Shown: in pieces, positions 1-10,651 of the stretch | Layout: every line of letters starts with the position of its first letter | Position numbering within the stretch: the stretch's first letter is position 1 | Origin: Fremontodendron californicum | Lineage: Eukaryota; Streptophyta; Magnoliopsida; Malvales; Malvaceae | Length of the DNA stretch: 64,000 nucleotides | Direction of reading: 5' to 3' | Assembly (NCBI GenBank): GCA_030761205.1 | Contig: JAULJL010000010.1 | Span: 12,619,241-12,683,240 of the forward strand | The notes under the pieces: model-generated | What the model was told of the DNA's origin: nothing | Database searches by the model: none | What the model saw: only the letters and a program-made list of their open reading frames with translations | Program-made: the position numbers and the translations under genes

Positions 1-1335
1 ATGTATACTAGCCTTGTGCATTAGAAAATTATCTAGGCACTTGGTGCCAACTATGAGCTGTAGGACCAACAGATCAAGATGTGGTACATCATTAAAAATT
101 ATCTTGTCAGCTTAAATGGGTCCACGTGTTTCATTAATATGGTCGTTGTTATAGGTAGGTTGTGGCCTTATATATGCTGATATATTAACTTTAATGACAT
201 GTAGCAATTCAATTCTAGTTTGTTTGTTTAGAGTTGATATGGTTGAAGGGATTCGTAATAACTTCTCAACACATCCATGTATGTGGCAGTCCATAAATAA
301 TGCTGATTGCTGAATGTTATCTAAGAGAACTTCAAATTGGTATCGACTCGATAAAATCTTGAACTTGGGATTGATATTGGAGTTTCAAACAAACTTAAAA
401 ATATGAAATATGAAAAAAAGAAAAAGAAACTTAATAGTACTTAGGTAGCTAATTGAGATGAGAGATAATTTTGTTTTGAAATAGCGAAGTTGTTTTTTTT
501 CTTGAGAGATAATTTTGATTGGAAATAGTGAAGTTGTTCTTTTCTTGGCTGGTGTACTGGTACCATTGGCTTCAAGTCTCACATCTGACTAGAGGTAAGG
601 ATGCCCTGTTACACCTCATGTTTTAGGCTTTTGAGATTTTCTTAATTCCAACTTTCAAAGAGAGAAAGTATATTATACGTACTGATCACATCATCTTGCT
701 TGATGATCTTTTGATTTTGTCAATATATCCTTGTAGTCTTTAATATTCTAAAAAGATCCCATATTTACCAATTTCTTTTTCAGTTTAGTGGGTGGGAAAA
801 AGCAATGTTTGCTAAAACTTTTGATATTTCTGTAATATTCCCAGACCTGTTCTAGGATTTTGGGGGCTGCTGCCCCCACTGTAAGTCTATGGAGATACAC
901 AGGCATTATCTCTGTCCCTCTCTTTGCCTTAATTTTCTTTTTAGTGCAATTACTATCCATTTAAAATCTGTTTTTAGTGATAAGAAAGCTTTTTTTTTTT
1001 TTTTACACCTTTTAATGTTCAATGAAGCTGTTTTTATGGCGTTGTCTTGGTGAGAGACTAATTTAGACTCTTCTATCCTATATTAGTATAAGTTCTTGTT
1101 GTTGACTTCTTGTTATTACTATTAGTACAGTTAATTGTAAAGTAAATGAAGGCAGCATCATAAATAATGTTAGTGTTTGCCTGTGCAGTATTTTACTCAT
1201 TGAACAATCAACATATATGTCTAGGCAGGTTTCAAGTTCCTTAAATGCCTTCTTCATAGCTATGTGTGTAAGAAGATATTTAATGCATGCAATTTTGCGG
1301 ACCTTGTTTTGTGGGAAGCTTATGAACTTATTTTA
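1..1335. other. Intergenic, AT-rich, no gene seen
   Basis: I see no recognisable gene, RNA or repeat here. The short minus-strand ORF at 748-960 has no family signature. The last nine bases (1327-1335, CTTATTTTA) are the left target-site duplication of the MULE that starts at 1336. Confidence 0.6.
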
Positions 1336-1740
1336 GGTGAAGACTACAATGAGAACTTTTTGGGTGGGAACCATGAGAACCAATTTCTAACCATTGGATA
1401 AGTTCATGGTTTTTAACCGTTGGTGCTTTCATGTCATCAATTTGGAGAAACTGGTAAATTAGTTTAACAGGTAACACAAAACAAACTGGGACGATTCTTG
1501 GCAAAGGTGAGGGTATTTCTACTTTGAAGCAAAACTAGAAAACTGAGAAAAAGTCACCAAAAAACTATCTAATAGAAGTAAGTAATTGGGAATGGAGAGT
1601 AAGAGAAATAGGTTATCAAAAATTTAGGCATTTGTGTAAAAGAAATTTGGGCATTTGTATGAAGGAAGAACAATCAAACAGAGGGAAAAGAGGAATAAAG
1701 AGCATTGTGCCAGAAGAGGTAAAATCCAAATTTTCAATTT
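1336..1740 (+). repeat. Left terminal inverted repeat of MULE-A
   Basis: Pairs with 8151-8621 on the opposite strand. The outer ~122 bases align best (to about 1457), and similarity resumes in blocks down to the shared splice-donor-like AGGTAAAATCC (GT at 1719). An ATG in the matching context GGAATGGAGAG lies at 1592. By analogy with MuDR, this TIR probably supplies the promoter and 5' non-coding exon of the transposase gene. Confidence 0.85.
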
Positions 1741-3089
1741 TATTTTTTATTTGAGTTATAGTATATTGTGGTTTGTTCACTTCACAGCATGACTCTGCAT
1801 CAGTTGTGATTAAATCCTGTTTTTTTTTTTGTTATATTGGGGTTTAACCAAGTTTTCTGATAGTAATTTTGGGGTCAACTTCAGTAGGATTTTTCAGTTT
1901 TAACCCAAATTCATGAATATTTATTTTTTATTACATTAAATATAATTAACAAAATAACATTTCTCATGAGTCATGACCTCCCCTATTGGGTTTCTTCTAG
2001 AAGAACAAAGTAGAAAAGGGTAGGCATGTGTTGTCGTGTTGCTGTCTTTAACGTTGTACATTTCACTTCTACCGCTTTGTCAGATGTTCAAATAATGAAG
2101 TTTTCCTTTGGACAAAATAAAGTAAGTGTAAGACCATGTGATTTTTTTTCTTAAGATTGTTAGAACTGAAGATTGAATTTTGATTTGTAATATTAGGAGT
2201 TCATCTATCCATAAGGTGAGTAGGGTTTGATGGACATTTTTGGTTCAAAAAATTTCAGATTGTTTTGGATTTGATTCATTTTGGATCCAGATATTTTTTT
2301 GGTTTAGGTTATTTTAATTTTGAGTTTTTCAAGTTTGATGTTGAATTCGAATTATTTTGGATTCAAATATGAATAAGCCTGATATATATTAAGACTAGTG
2401 TGTCAACTTGATTTAGAACATCCTGCATGTATTCTGGATTTTATTGGCTGAATTGTAACACAACAATATGTTACTGCAAAATCAAATTTTGAGTTACATG
2501 CATAATTTTTGTTATATGTGTTATTATTGGTTGGTAATATGTTTCATGCTAATTACTAAAATTGTGTTTATTAAATGTCATGGGATATATTCGATGCTAC
2601 TATCATAATATCCGTATTCAATAGAAGCAGAAGTTGGTATTGTTGCCATCATCATCATTCTGGTAGGCAACAAATATTTTGGTACACGATACTTACTTTC
2701 TTCTCATCCTTGGTCATAACCCCAAATACAAGGAAACATGCTGGCATTTTCTTTCATAGTTAGTCATAGTGCATCTCCTTTCAATTTCTTTTGCATATAC
2801 AGTAATTAATTAACACCTACTTGAGGTGGAAAATTGTAATTGAACTAAATCTGCATGTAGTGTAGTGTAGTAGTGATATACTAAACAAAACAAACCATGT
2901 TGTGCTAAGGATGTAGATACTTTTTAATGACTCGTGTCGTGCTAAGCCAAAATCTGTTAGTTTAACTGTTTCTTGTTGCTATTCTCTTGCCCTCGTGACT
3001 GCCACAATCTATTTAAAATGTAATGATTGAGTTTTCTTTTGAGCAGCTACTTACAGTAATTAGACAAATGGATGACTACTTGAAAAAAA
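1741..3089. other. MULE-A leader region, no gene seen
   Basis: No coding region. This is probably a 5'-UTR intron: a donor-like GT sits at 1719 inside the TIR, and acceptor-like sequences (TTTGAGCAG, then CTTACAG) lie near 3040-3058, just upstream of the transposase reading frame. Confidence 0.4.
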
Positions 3090-5200
3090 GTGCGAAAAGA
3101 TTCATTATGGATCAGAATGCTGAACCGTCTTCAAGGACATTCAATAGAGATAGAATCATCAAATCATCTTTCAAACGAAATAGAGAACTTAACTTCTAGA
3201 AAGAACAGTTGTTGGGCTGATGATTTTTTAAATCAGAAAGATCCATTTCAATTAACAACAAGAGATTTTGAAGGTATGGAGTTTAATTCTCTGGAGGATA
3301 CAGAGTTATTTTACATAACCTATGCTCATAATATAGGATTCAGTGTTCGAATCGGAGGTTCAAAGAAAGACCAACATAAGAATGTGGTCGGAAAGAATTT
3401 ACTCTGCAATAAAGAAGGAGTTCGAGAGGAGAAATGGTTGAATAATGAAAATAGGATCCGGGATTCTAGACCTATTACCCAAACAGGATGTAAGGCGAAG
3501 ATGCGTGTTGTGCTTAATAAGAGTAAGCAGAAATGGGTGGTCTCAATATTTGATAAAGAACACAACCATGAATTGGTAAAACTTCACAGAAGTCTCTCCT
3601 TAAAATTGAATCGGGTTGTTTCAACGGGTGCAAAGGCAAAAGCGATGGAAATGAAAAGAGTTAGAATTCGACCATGTCAAATAATGTCATACTTCGCTGA
3701 CCAAACAGGGGGCTTCAACAAAGTAGGGTTCACAAGGAAGGATCTTGCAAATAAGTTACACGCAGATTCGATGAAGTCTATTACAGGTGGTGATGCAAAA
3801 GCTGCATTAGTATATTTTGAGGACAAAGCAACTTCGGATCCTGGTTTGTACACGAGCTATACTGTGGATGATGAGAATCGTCTTGAGAATATTTTTTGGA
3901 CAGACTCAATTAGCCGGTCGGATTATGCATACTTTGGAGACGTCATTGCATTTGATACAACATGCAAGAAAAATGGGTATGATCTCCCTCTACTGGTATT
4001 TATAGGAATTAATAATCACCATCAAACAATCGTTTTGGCATTTGCAATTCTATCAAATGAAAGGCAGGAGACTTTTGTTTGGGTTTTGAATGAGTTCTTG
4101 TGTTGTATAAGCCAGAAAAGACTTATTTCAATTGTTACTGATGGGGACAAGGCAATGCATAATGCTTTGAAAATTGTTCTCCCTGAAGCTAACCATAGGC
4201 TTTACGTATGGCACATTTAGAGGAATGCTACCTCAAATCTCCACAACATTGAAATTGCACAAGGATTTAAACAATGCATGAATTCTTGGTGGAGCGAAGA
4301 TGAGTTTTATTGTGCATGGAACAATTTGGTTCAAACATTTAGTCTTGAAGAGAATGCTTGGATCAATGAGAAATATAATACAAGCTGTATGTAGGCTCAA
4401 GCTTTTCTCACAGGTAAGTTCTTTAGAGGTATGAAAACAACATCTCGTTGTGAAGGATGTAACTCATATCTAAAGAGATATATAAAAAGAAATGGTACCT
4501 TACTTGAATTCCTACATTCAATTGAGAATGTAATTTCAAATATGCGTAGATTGGAGCTAGATGCAGACTTTTATTCAAGGCAAAGTGAACCTGTTCCTAC
4601 GAGCAACATGCAGCCATTAGAAAAACATGTTGGACAAGTTTTCACCCGTAATTCATTCAAAAGGTTTAGGAAAGAGCTTAGGCGTCAAGATGTTTACATA
4701 AGGAAAGGAGATATACTATGGATGGATGACCACACAAAAGTATATACTCTGACATGATATTTGCGCCCTTGCAAGGAGACAAGAGTCACTTACTATGAAT
4801 TAAATGAAACCATCAAGTGTTCTTGTCTTATGTTTGAAACTGAAGGCATTCCTTGCAACCATTCAATTTTTGTTATGAAAAATGAGCATTTGAAGATATA
4901 CCAGAGTCTTGCATCATGTGTCATTGGACGATACATGCTAGAGACGATACCATGCCAACCATTACTTCGCAATTGGATAATGATGTAATGGAGAGATTGA
5001 GGCATTCATCATTAGTGTCAATATTCCATAGGTTATGCTATTCAGCATCCAAGAGTAAAGAAGGTTTTGAAGGGACAAGGACTGCTTTGGCTAACTTGAC
5101 TACTAGGGTGGAGGAGATGTCAAAAGCAAGGACAACAAATTGTCAAAAAGAAGAAGCAGAATCGAATAATTCATCAAAACTTGATTCTTTACCTTCTTGA
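3090..5200 (+). pseudogene. FAR1/FRS-type MULE transposase pseudogene
   Basis: One reading frame runs from 3090 to about 4930 and holds the full FAR1-family order. An N-terminal FAR1 zinc-binding DNA-binding domain occupies roughly residues 60-165 and ends in FDKEHNHEL. The MULE/DDE transposase domain follows, with catalytic-type aspartates in AFDTTCKKNGYDLPL and TDGDKAM. A SWIM zinc finger (CSCLMFETEGIPCNH) lies near 4815-4863. The frame is broken by three in-frame stops (4218 TAG after WHI, 4392 TAG, 4755 TGA). A frameshift near 4925-4935 moves the tail (WTIHARDD...) into another frame, which ends at 5200. The first candidate ATG (3068) is in a different frame from the main ORF, so the original start is unclear. 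FAR1/FHY3 are transcription factors domesticated from such transposases. The enclosing TIRs and target duplication argue that this copy is a transposase, not a host gene. Confidence 0.92.
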
Positions 5201-5204
5201 CTAG

Positions 5205-6082
5205 CTATATGATGGCCCTTTGTTGATTTTCTTTTTTTTTTTTATCTTCCAAACCAAAGGAAGATGTTTCAGACAAGTCATCAAAGCTTGAATTTTCTAG
5301 AGTTAACATATCAAGCCTCTTATGCCCTCCTAAGATTGCCTCACCTTCTCTGTTTCCTACCAGATATTCATGTATTTTGTTGACTAAAGCCTCTACACAT
5401 TTTTCTCTACTATGCAAGGTAGTATTGCCACTCTGTTTTACACCCAACTTCTTTCCTCCTTTAACATCATCAACATTCCCCCAAATTTCGACAAGTCATT
5501 CTTGACAATTTTCCATATAACTATCAAGTTCTTGTAAATCATCATTGACAAGGTCTCCTATTTTTGAAATTAATTCATATTGGACTCCACGATTCACAAA
5601 ACGTTTACCTAGTTCAAACTTCTTGTTCTTTGCATCCACTCCATGTTCTCGTGACTCGAACATATCATTAACTATATGTGAAAATACATCTATTTTTTCA
5701 TTGATGATTCTAATATTAAGCTCCGCGGTTTGTATTAGAGGTATCAATTTATCCTATATAATAAAAAGGACATTCAAAAACTAAAATCAAGTACATCATT
5801 AATTTCGGTCTACATTTCATCAAATCACATTCATACCTGGACCATTTTGCAACATAGGCAGCAAGTGTTCTTTCCTTCACTGAAACAAACAAAGCATTTT
5901 TTGATTAACAACTATGCAAGCAATTATATTTTCAGTCACCTATAAAGGATCCAAAAATAATTATGCAATATGGTATTAAATTCCTTACCATGAATTTGTG
6001 TATGGGGGTCTTTGAAGGTTTCCCAACTTCTGCCTCTGCTTTCGATATAGTTTCTTTCTTCCGCTTCTCACACATCTCAGTT
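5205..6082 (-). pseudogene. Degenerate second gene of MULE-A, product unrecognised
   Basis: The minus strand keeps one frame from about 5757 down to 5205 with a single in-frame TGA (5496-5498). The 5748-5757 boundary looks like a splice acceptor (TTATATAG). The residues are helical and charged, for example NEKIDVFSHIVNDMFES. Upstream exon-like blocks with plausible junctions lie at 5838-5881 (ends CCAG|GTATGA, preceded by TTTGTTTCAG) and about 6008-6075 (ends TTCATG|GTAAGG). A first exon could lie in the right TIR, with an ATG at 8318 and a donor at 8172. Joining exon phases gives more than one solution, so I do not propose a protein. I do not recognise a family. It is convergent with the transposase, where MuDR keeps mudrB, so it is probably the element's own accessory gene or a captured host fragment. 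Confidence 0.5.
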
Positions 6083-8150
6083 TAGCCTGGAGATTGTAAT
6101 GGAAGACAGCATATGGTCAATATAAAATTGAGTTGGTGCATATTTTGGAATGTTCTTCATTGTCTGTCTATTACATATCACAAAATCTCTCCAGGTGAAA
6201 ACAATTCAAGTTGCAAAAGGTTGGAATAAATGTCTATAAGACATGCTTTATAAATTCTCGAACTCTCATGTCATATTTGAAGTGCAGAGGCATCATTACC
6301 ATTAAAACCTATGATTGAATGACTACAAGTTAGAAACAAAATATAATACACATGTAGCAAGATGAAGGTCTACAATGAATCAATATGAACTGAGACATGA
6401 GCAACATACTATTTTAACATTTTCTTTTTGAAGAGAATCAACAGCAGTCAACAAGTTACCATTGTTTCCAAAATAAAATAAAATAGGTAAAAGATGAACA
6501 TACTCTATCAGTTAATCTAAAATAATGAAATGAAAACTTATGTTATGTTGTCTATTAAAAGTCATTATTAAAGAAGTCCACTATTTCAACAATAAAAAAC
6601 TGGATATATATAAAGGGTACATTGGTGGTGACAAAGATATCATTCAAGAAGCATAAACAGGGCAGCTGGTGGAAGAACATCCCCAATAATAAGACAAACT
6701 CAAGTAAATGAGAATCATGCTAGTTAAATTTATGGCTTGTAATTAATGAAAAGGAACATTAAAGTTTACTCGCCAAGAGAGAAAATAAACATACCTATGT
6801 CAAACAAGGAAATAACATGTAGAAAATTACATATAGATTTCTCGATAGAGAAGAAGTTTTGACATGCATTAGTTCGTAAGTGGTCCTTTTTACACAGTTG
6901 TAATTTCATCGCTCAAATTTTGCTAATTCAATCTCCATTTAATGCCTTGCTAAGGGTACATACATGCATCAGATGACTTTTTGATTGTAGAGCAAGTGTA
7001 TTTGTTCAGACTTTGCAATGACTAATACATAGAGACACCGTTTTCCCACGTTTCAAGAGGAATTATATAAATAGATATACATTAAATATTTAATTTATCT
7101 CTGTTTTTTTCTTCTTCTTCTAATTGATGATACTTACTTGCTTTAGCATCAACAATGAAGTTCTTATCCCAATCATTCAAAGTCCATTGAGAACCCACAT
7201 TTCCCCCACCTCTAGCTTTTTGCCTCCAAGGACTTCATCCTTCATTCATTACCATGTTCTTGTGAAGACTAAAACCATATTTTGGGTGAAGGTGAAATCA
7301 ATCCCAAAATTTTGGTACATTTATTGAAATATTTCAGATTACAACCACTGTTGGGAGCCTATGAGCCTGTAATTATTTGTGACAGAAAATGACCTTTTGT
7401 TATATGAATGACTTGGAAATGAAATTGAGCATGCTTTCCAAAGAGACGATTCTTTGGTTTTTCTCTAACCTTTACCTTTTAATTTTTTCTTTTAAATGTA
7501 AAAACTTCTCATTCTTTAATTAAAAAGAAATCAAAATATTCAAAAATCAACCATCTAAACCCGACAAAAAGATTAAAAAAATAATTGTTCTAAATATTCA
7601 ACTAACATCTCTGCTATTAAATGTCAAAAACTGGAGTTTGACAGCAAAAATAACAAACTAAAGGCCTCATATTCAGGTAAAAGCAGTAGAAATCTAAATT
7701 AAGAAAGTCACAAGCCAAATCGAAAATTCAAAGAAAATCCACTTGGATTGAGCAGGAATTGTTGAAACTCTTTATTCAAACTAAACTCGTATACCACACC
7801 TGGAAAAAAAACCAGATGTTTTCAATATAATTTTTTTTGAAAACAACGTAGATATAGAAATAGTATCAAACTCTGATGCAACAAAGCATAAACTTTTAAC
7901 TCATAAGCATTGAAATGCCGATACATAGACGATATAATTATAGCCAACAGAAAATACTCAAAAAGATAAATAAATTAACAAGTCTTGCAAAACCAGAGTG
8001 GAGACCAATTTGGATTTTGGAAACATCCCAAAATCTTTATTCACGCTTCTATATGCTATCTCCTGCAAGCTGTTGAAAACCCCTACTTTTTGCAGGCAAA
8101 CCCATATCCTCCATTCTTGAAACTAAACCGTATGCAAAATATTTAGAAAA
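6083..8150. other. MULE-A internal region, no gene seen
   Basis: AT-rich with no ORF of recognisable family. It may be the long first intron of the minus-strand gene whose promoter would be in the right TIR. Confidence 0.45.
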
Positions 8151-8621
8151 AATTTGAAAATTAGGATTTTACCTGACTTTTTGCCGAATGCTATCTTTGT
8201 TTTTGTTCCTCCTTTCCCTCTGTTTCTTCCTCCTTCTACAGACTATTTTCTCTTCTGTCCCAATTTTGTCTGCTTTTGTTCCTCGTTTATTTGATAACCC
8301 ATTTTTCTTTCTCTCCATCCCAATTCCTTGCTTCTTTCGAGATAGATTTCTGAACAATCTTTCACACTTTCCTATTCTTGTTTCAAAGTAGAAACCGATT
8401 TCTCATGGGCAACAATCGAGATTCAAATTTTGCAGCTTTGCTTCCAAAAATACAATTGACCTTCTGCTTTACTTCCCCTAAAACATCAACACGTTACCGA
8501 TTTCTCCAAATTGATGACATGGAAGCACCAACGATTAAAAACCCATGAATTTGATCTAACGGCTAGGAATCGTTTGGTTCTCATGGTTCTCATGCAAAAA
8601 GTTGTCATTGTAGCCTTCACC
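8151..8621 (-). repeat. Right terminal inverted repeat of MULE-A
   Basis: Inverted copy of 1336-1740. The terminal ~128 bases (8494-8621) match best. An inner block (8164-8400) matches 1505-1740, including an ATG at 8318 and a donor-like AGGTAAAATCC whose GT is at 8171-8172 on the minus strand. It is followed by the right target duplication CTTATTTTA at 8622-8630. Confidence 0.85.
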
Positions 8622-8630
8622 CTTATTTTA

Positions 8631-9167
8631 GTGTTGTTAACATTTTGTCTTAATGCCTGTTACTCAATAATTCTTTTTGGCCTATTACTCATAATTTAAT
8701 CAAGGGTTCTTATATCCAAGAAAATGCAGTACTATTTATGATAAATCTACAAATACATCACAGCAATTTAGAAACAATTGATCTTAGAATATTAACAAAA
8801 GAATAAAATGCTTGTTTGCTCAGAATTTGTTAGTGCTTCTCAAAATTACCTTCCTTGATCTTTTTAATAAGTTATTGCTGCTTTGTTTTCTTGAGCAGCA
8901 TGGTACTCATTATTATGTATGTGACTAGTTAAATCCAGCAATGTGTGGGATCACATTATGACTTGTGGCGAATTTCGTTTTCAGCCGAACACATTTAATC
9001 GAACTATGGGGTAGATATCCTTTCTCAAAAATTTATAAAATGACTGAGCTTGGATGATCATTGTTTCTGTTTTCTCTACTGGTACCGTATTATCGACATT
9101 GATGATAGCAGTAATCAAGTATTTAGTTTCAGCATGATGAGTCGGTAGTTCTAACATCATTGCATGT
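8631..9167. other. No gene seen
   Basis: AT-rich. A possible splice acceptor (TTTAGTTTCAG) near 9122-9132 could belong to the pseudogene that follows, but the intervening codons do not match glucosidase II. Confidence 0.4.
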
Positions 9168-9550
9168 TTAGTTGATAGCTCTGAACAGTTCCCAAGCAGC
9201 TGAAGGCGAACTCTATCTTGATGATGGAAAAAGCTTTGACTTATGCATGGGGCTTACATTAATCCCTACGCTTTGTGTTCTCAAATGGGCAGCTTACATC
9301 TTCTATATGGCGTCCTCTTACCTTGGCAAGTCTAGATTTTCATCTTACTGCATTATTGAGCGGATTATTCTTCTTGGATATACTCCTGGGCCAAAAAGCG
9401 CTCTGGTTGAACCAGGAAATCAGATGGCTGAAAGTGAACTTGGTCCACTTCGGCTAGTGCCTAGTGGGCCGTGGGAGTGGGGTTGCTGCTGTAACCATTC
9501 GCAACCCTGGTGTTAGGGTCGCTGAAGATTGGACAATAAAAATTTTGTAG
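9168..9550 (+). pseudogene. PSL5: C-terminal fragment of glucosidase II alpha subunit (GH31), frameshifted
   Basis: Glucosidase II alpha (Arabidopsis RSW3/PSL5) trims glucose from N-glycans in the ER. Its extreme C-terminus is recognisable here in pieces spread over different frames: IALNSSQAAEGELYLDDGKS from 9175, FVFSNGQLTS at about 9269-9298, SRFSSYCIIERIILLG and TPGPKSALVEPGNQ to about 9420, and VRVAEDWTIKIL followed by TAG at 9548-9550. Consecutive pieces are in different frames, so there are at least three indels, plus an extra base near 9172. The catalytic domain upstream is absent. Family membership is certain from these motifs. It is a relic of a duplicated or truncated copy, not a working gene. 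It lies just outside MULE-A, so it was not carried inside that element. Confidence 0.9.
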
Positions 9551-9658
9551 GATACATACATAGTTTCATGACTTTCTAATGTTAATGTTAAAGAAAGGAA
9601 AGTTATCCTTGTAATTCTTATTCTTCAATTTTTTTGGGTACATAAGATAAGAACAAAA

Positions 9659-9865
9659 TTACAATCGAATATCATCTTGGCCACAAGCGTCAGCTTGCAA
9701 CAAAGACATTATAGTTGTAGGAAGATTGTGAAGACGAATAGTCCCAGTATCAATCACTTGTGCCAGATTCGCTAGATGCTCGGCACAACAATTATCCTCT
9801 CAAAAAATGTGTCTTAACTTCTATAATCCATCCTTCCATAATGAGATCACAACAATTATTTATCA
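9659..9865 (-). pseudogene. RNase H-like domain fragment (plant RVT_3 / non-LTR type)
   Basis: On the minus strand the ordered motifs of the plant RNase H-like domain C-terminus are visible: an EGWII segment; then, in a shifted frame, LRHIF, one stop codon, EDNCCAEHLANLAQ; and a tail with LLQADACG and DIRL before a stop at 9659-9661. The family pattern is HI.RE.N..AD.LAN followed by PP....LL..D..G. One frameshift and one stop break it. The N-terminal catalytic part is not recognisable. The most likely source is a LINE-type retrotransposon or an RNase H-like gene derived from one. Confidence 0.65.
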
Positions 9866-10600
9866 ATGTCCCAAAAAAATATGCTCTACCGGAGTTAAGT
9901 TATAGTGGAGAAAACTCAAATGGAAATAACATTCCTACGTGCAATTTACTAATAAACCCTTGTGCCAAGAACTGTGGGTTCGCCAACTTTGATTTTCTTT
10001 AGCAACCATGATGACAAATTTTACCATCATTTTGAGACGCTTACAAGTTCTTGCCCTGAACCTTTTCCATGAGGTCCCATATGATCAAAACGGTTCATAT
10101 AGTAGATGAGAGAAAATGGAAACAAAGTGTGGAACATAGAATCTAGCAAAATGTTCTATGATTTGAACATCTTCAAAGAGTTTCTCCAGTGTCAATAAAA
10201 GTTTGACATATCCCACGAGCAAAATTTGATACTGTTTTATGATTTTTATTTTTATTTTTAACTTTTCGTTCATTAATTTCTAGTTGAAGAGATTTTGGGT
10301 GCATCTGTTATCAATTTGCTGGCATTATACTGTTAGATTAAATTGAAGGAACTAGCCACTTGAACTAATGGCAATTTATGCTGCCAGGATCAGGCTGAGT
10401 AGCCATCTGAGATCACAAAACATTACTGATCATTGAAACAGGAAGCTAGCAGGGGTTCAATTCAAAATGCACAAATAGCAAAAATTAACCTAAACAAACT
10501 GATCATAAGCAGGAAAGATTACGACTACTTCTATTGTTGGTAGCGTTACAGTAATTGAATCAGCAGAATATAGATCTCTTTTCTCACAATCTTGTAACAA
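9866..10600. other. No gene seen; 3' flank of the ankyrin gene
   Basis: No coding or repeat structure that I can support. The part nearest 10652 should include the 3' UTR of the minus-strand ankyrin gene. Confidence 0.4.
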
Positions 10601-10651
10601 TTTTGGTTCAAGCAATGCTTGTGGGATGGTCTTTATTCCAGTCTAGTGTCC

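Larger units (their letters stand above)
1336..8621 (+). mobile_element. MULE-A: complete FAR1/Jittery-type Mutator-like DNA transposon
   Basis: The ends are inverted copies starting GGTGAAG(A/G)CTACAATGA, and both are flanked by the identical 9-bp direct repeat CTTATTTTA (1327-1335 and 8622-8630). A 9-bp target duplication is the Mutator hallmark. The terminal inverted repeats are long and diverged, about 405 bp on the left and 471 bp on the right. Inside lies a FAR1-type transposase pseudogene reading inward from the left (3090-5200). A degenerate second coding region reads inward from the right (5205-6082). This two-gene convergent layout with a promoter in each TIR is the MuDR plan. Stops and frameshifts in both genes make the copy non-autonomous now. 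The perfect duplication shows that the insertion itself is intact. Confidence 0.93.

Noticed and set aside
748..960. Minus-strand 70-residue ORF
   Set aside because: Considered as an exon, but there is no recognisable motif, splice partner or neighbour support.
3090..5200. Functional host FRS/FAR1 transcription-factor gene
   Set aside because: Three in-frame stops, a frameshift, and enclosing Mutator TIRs with a perfect 9-bp duplication identify a dead transposase.
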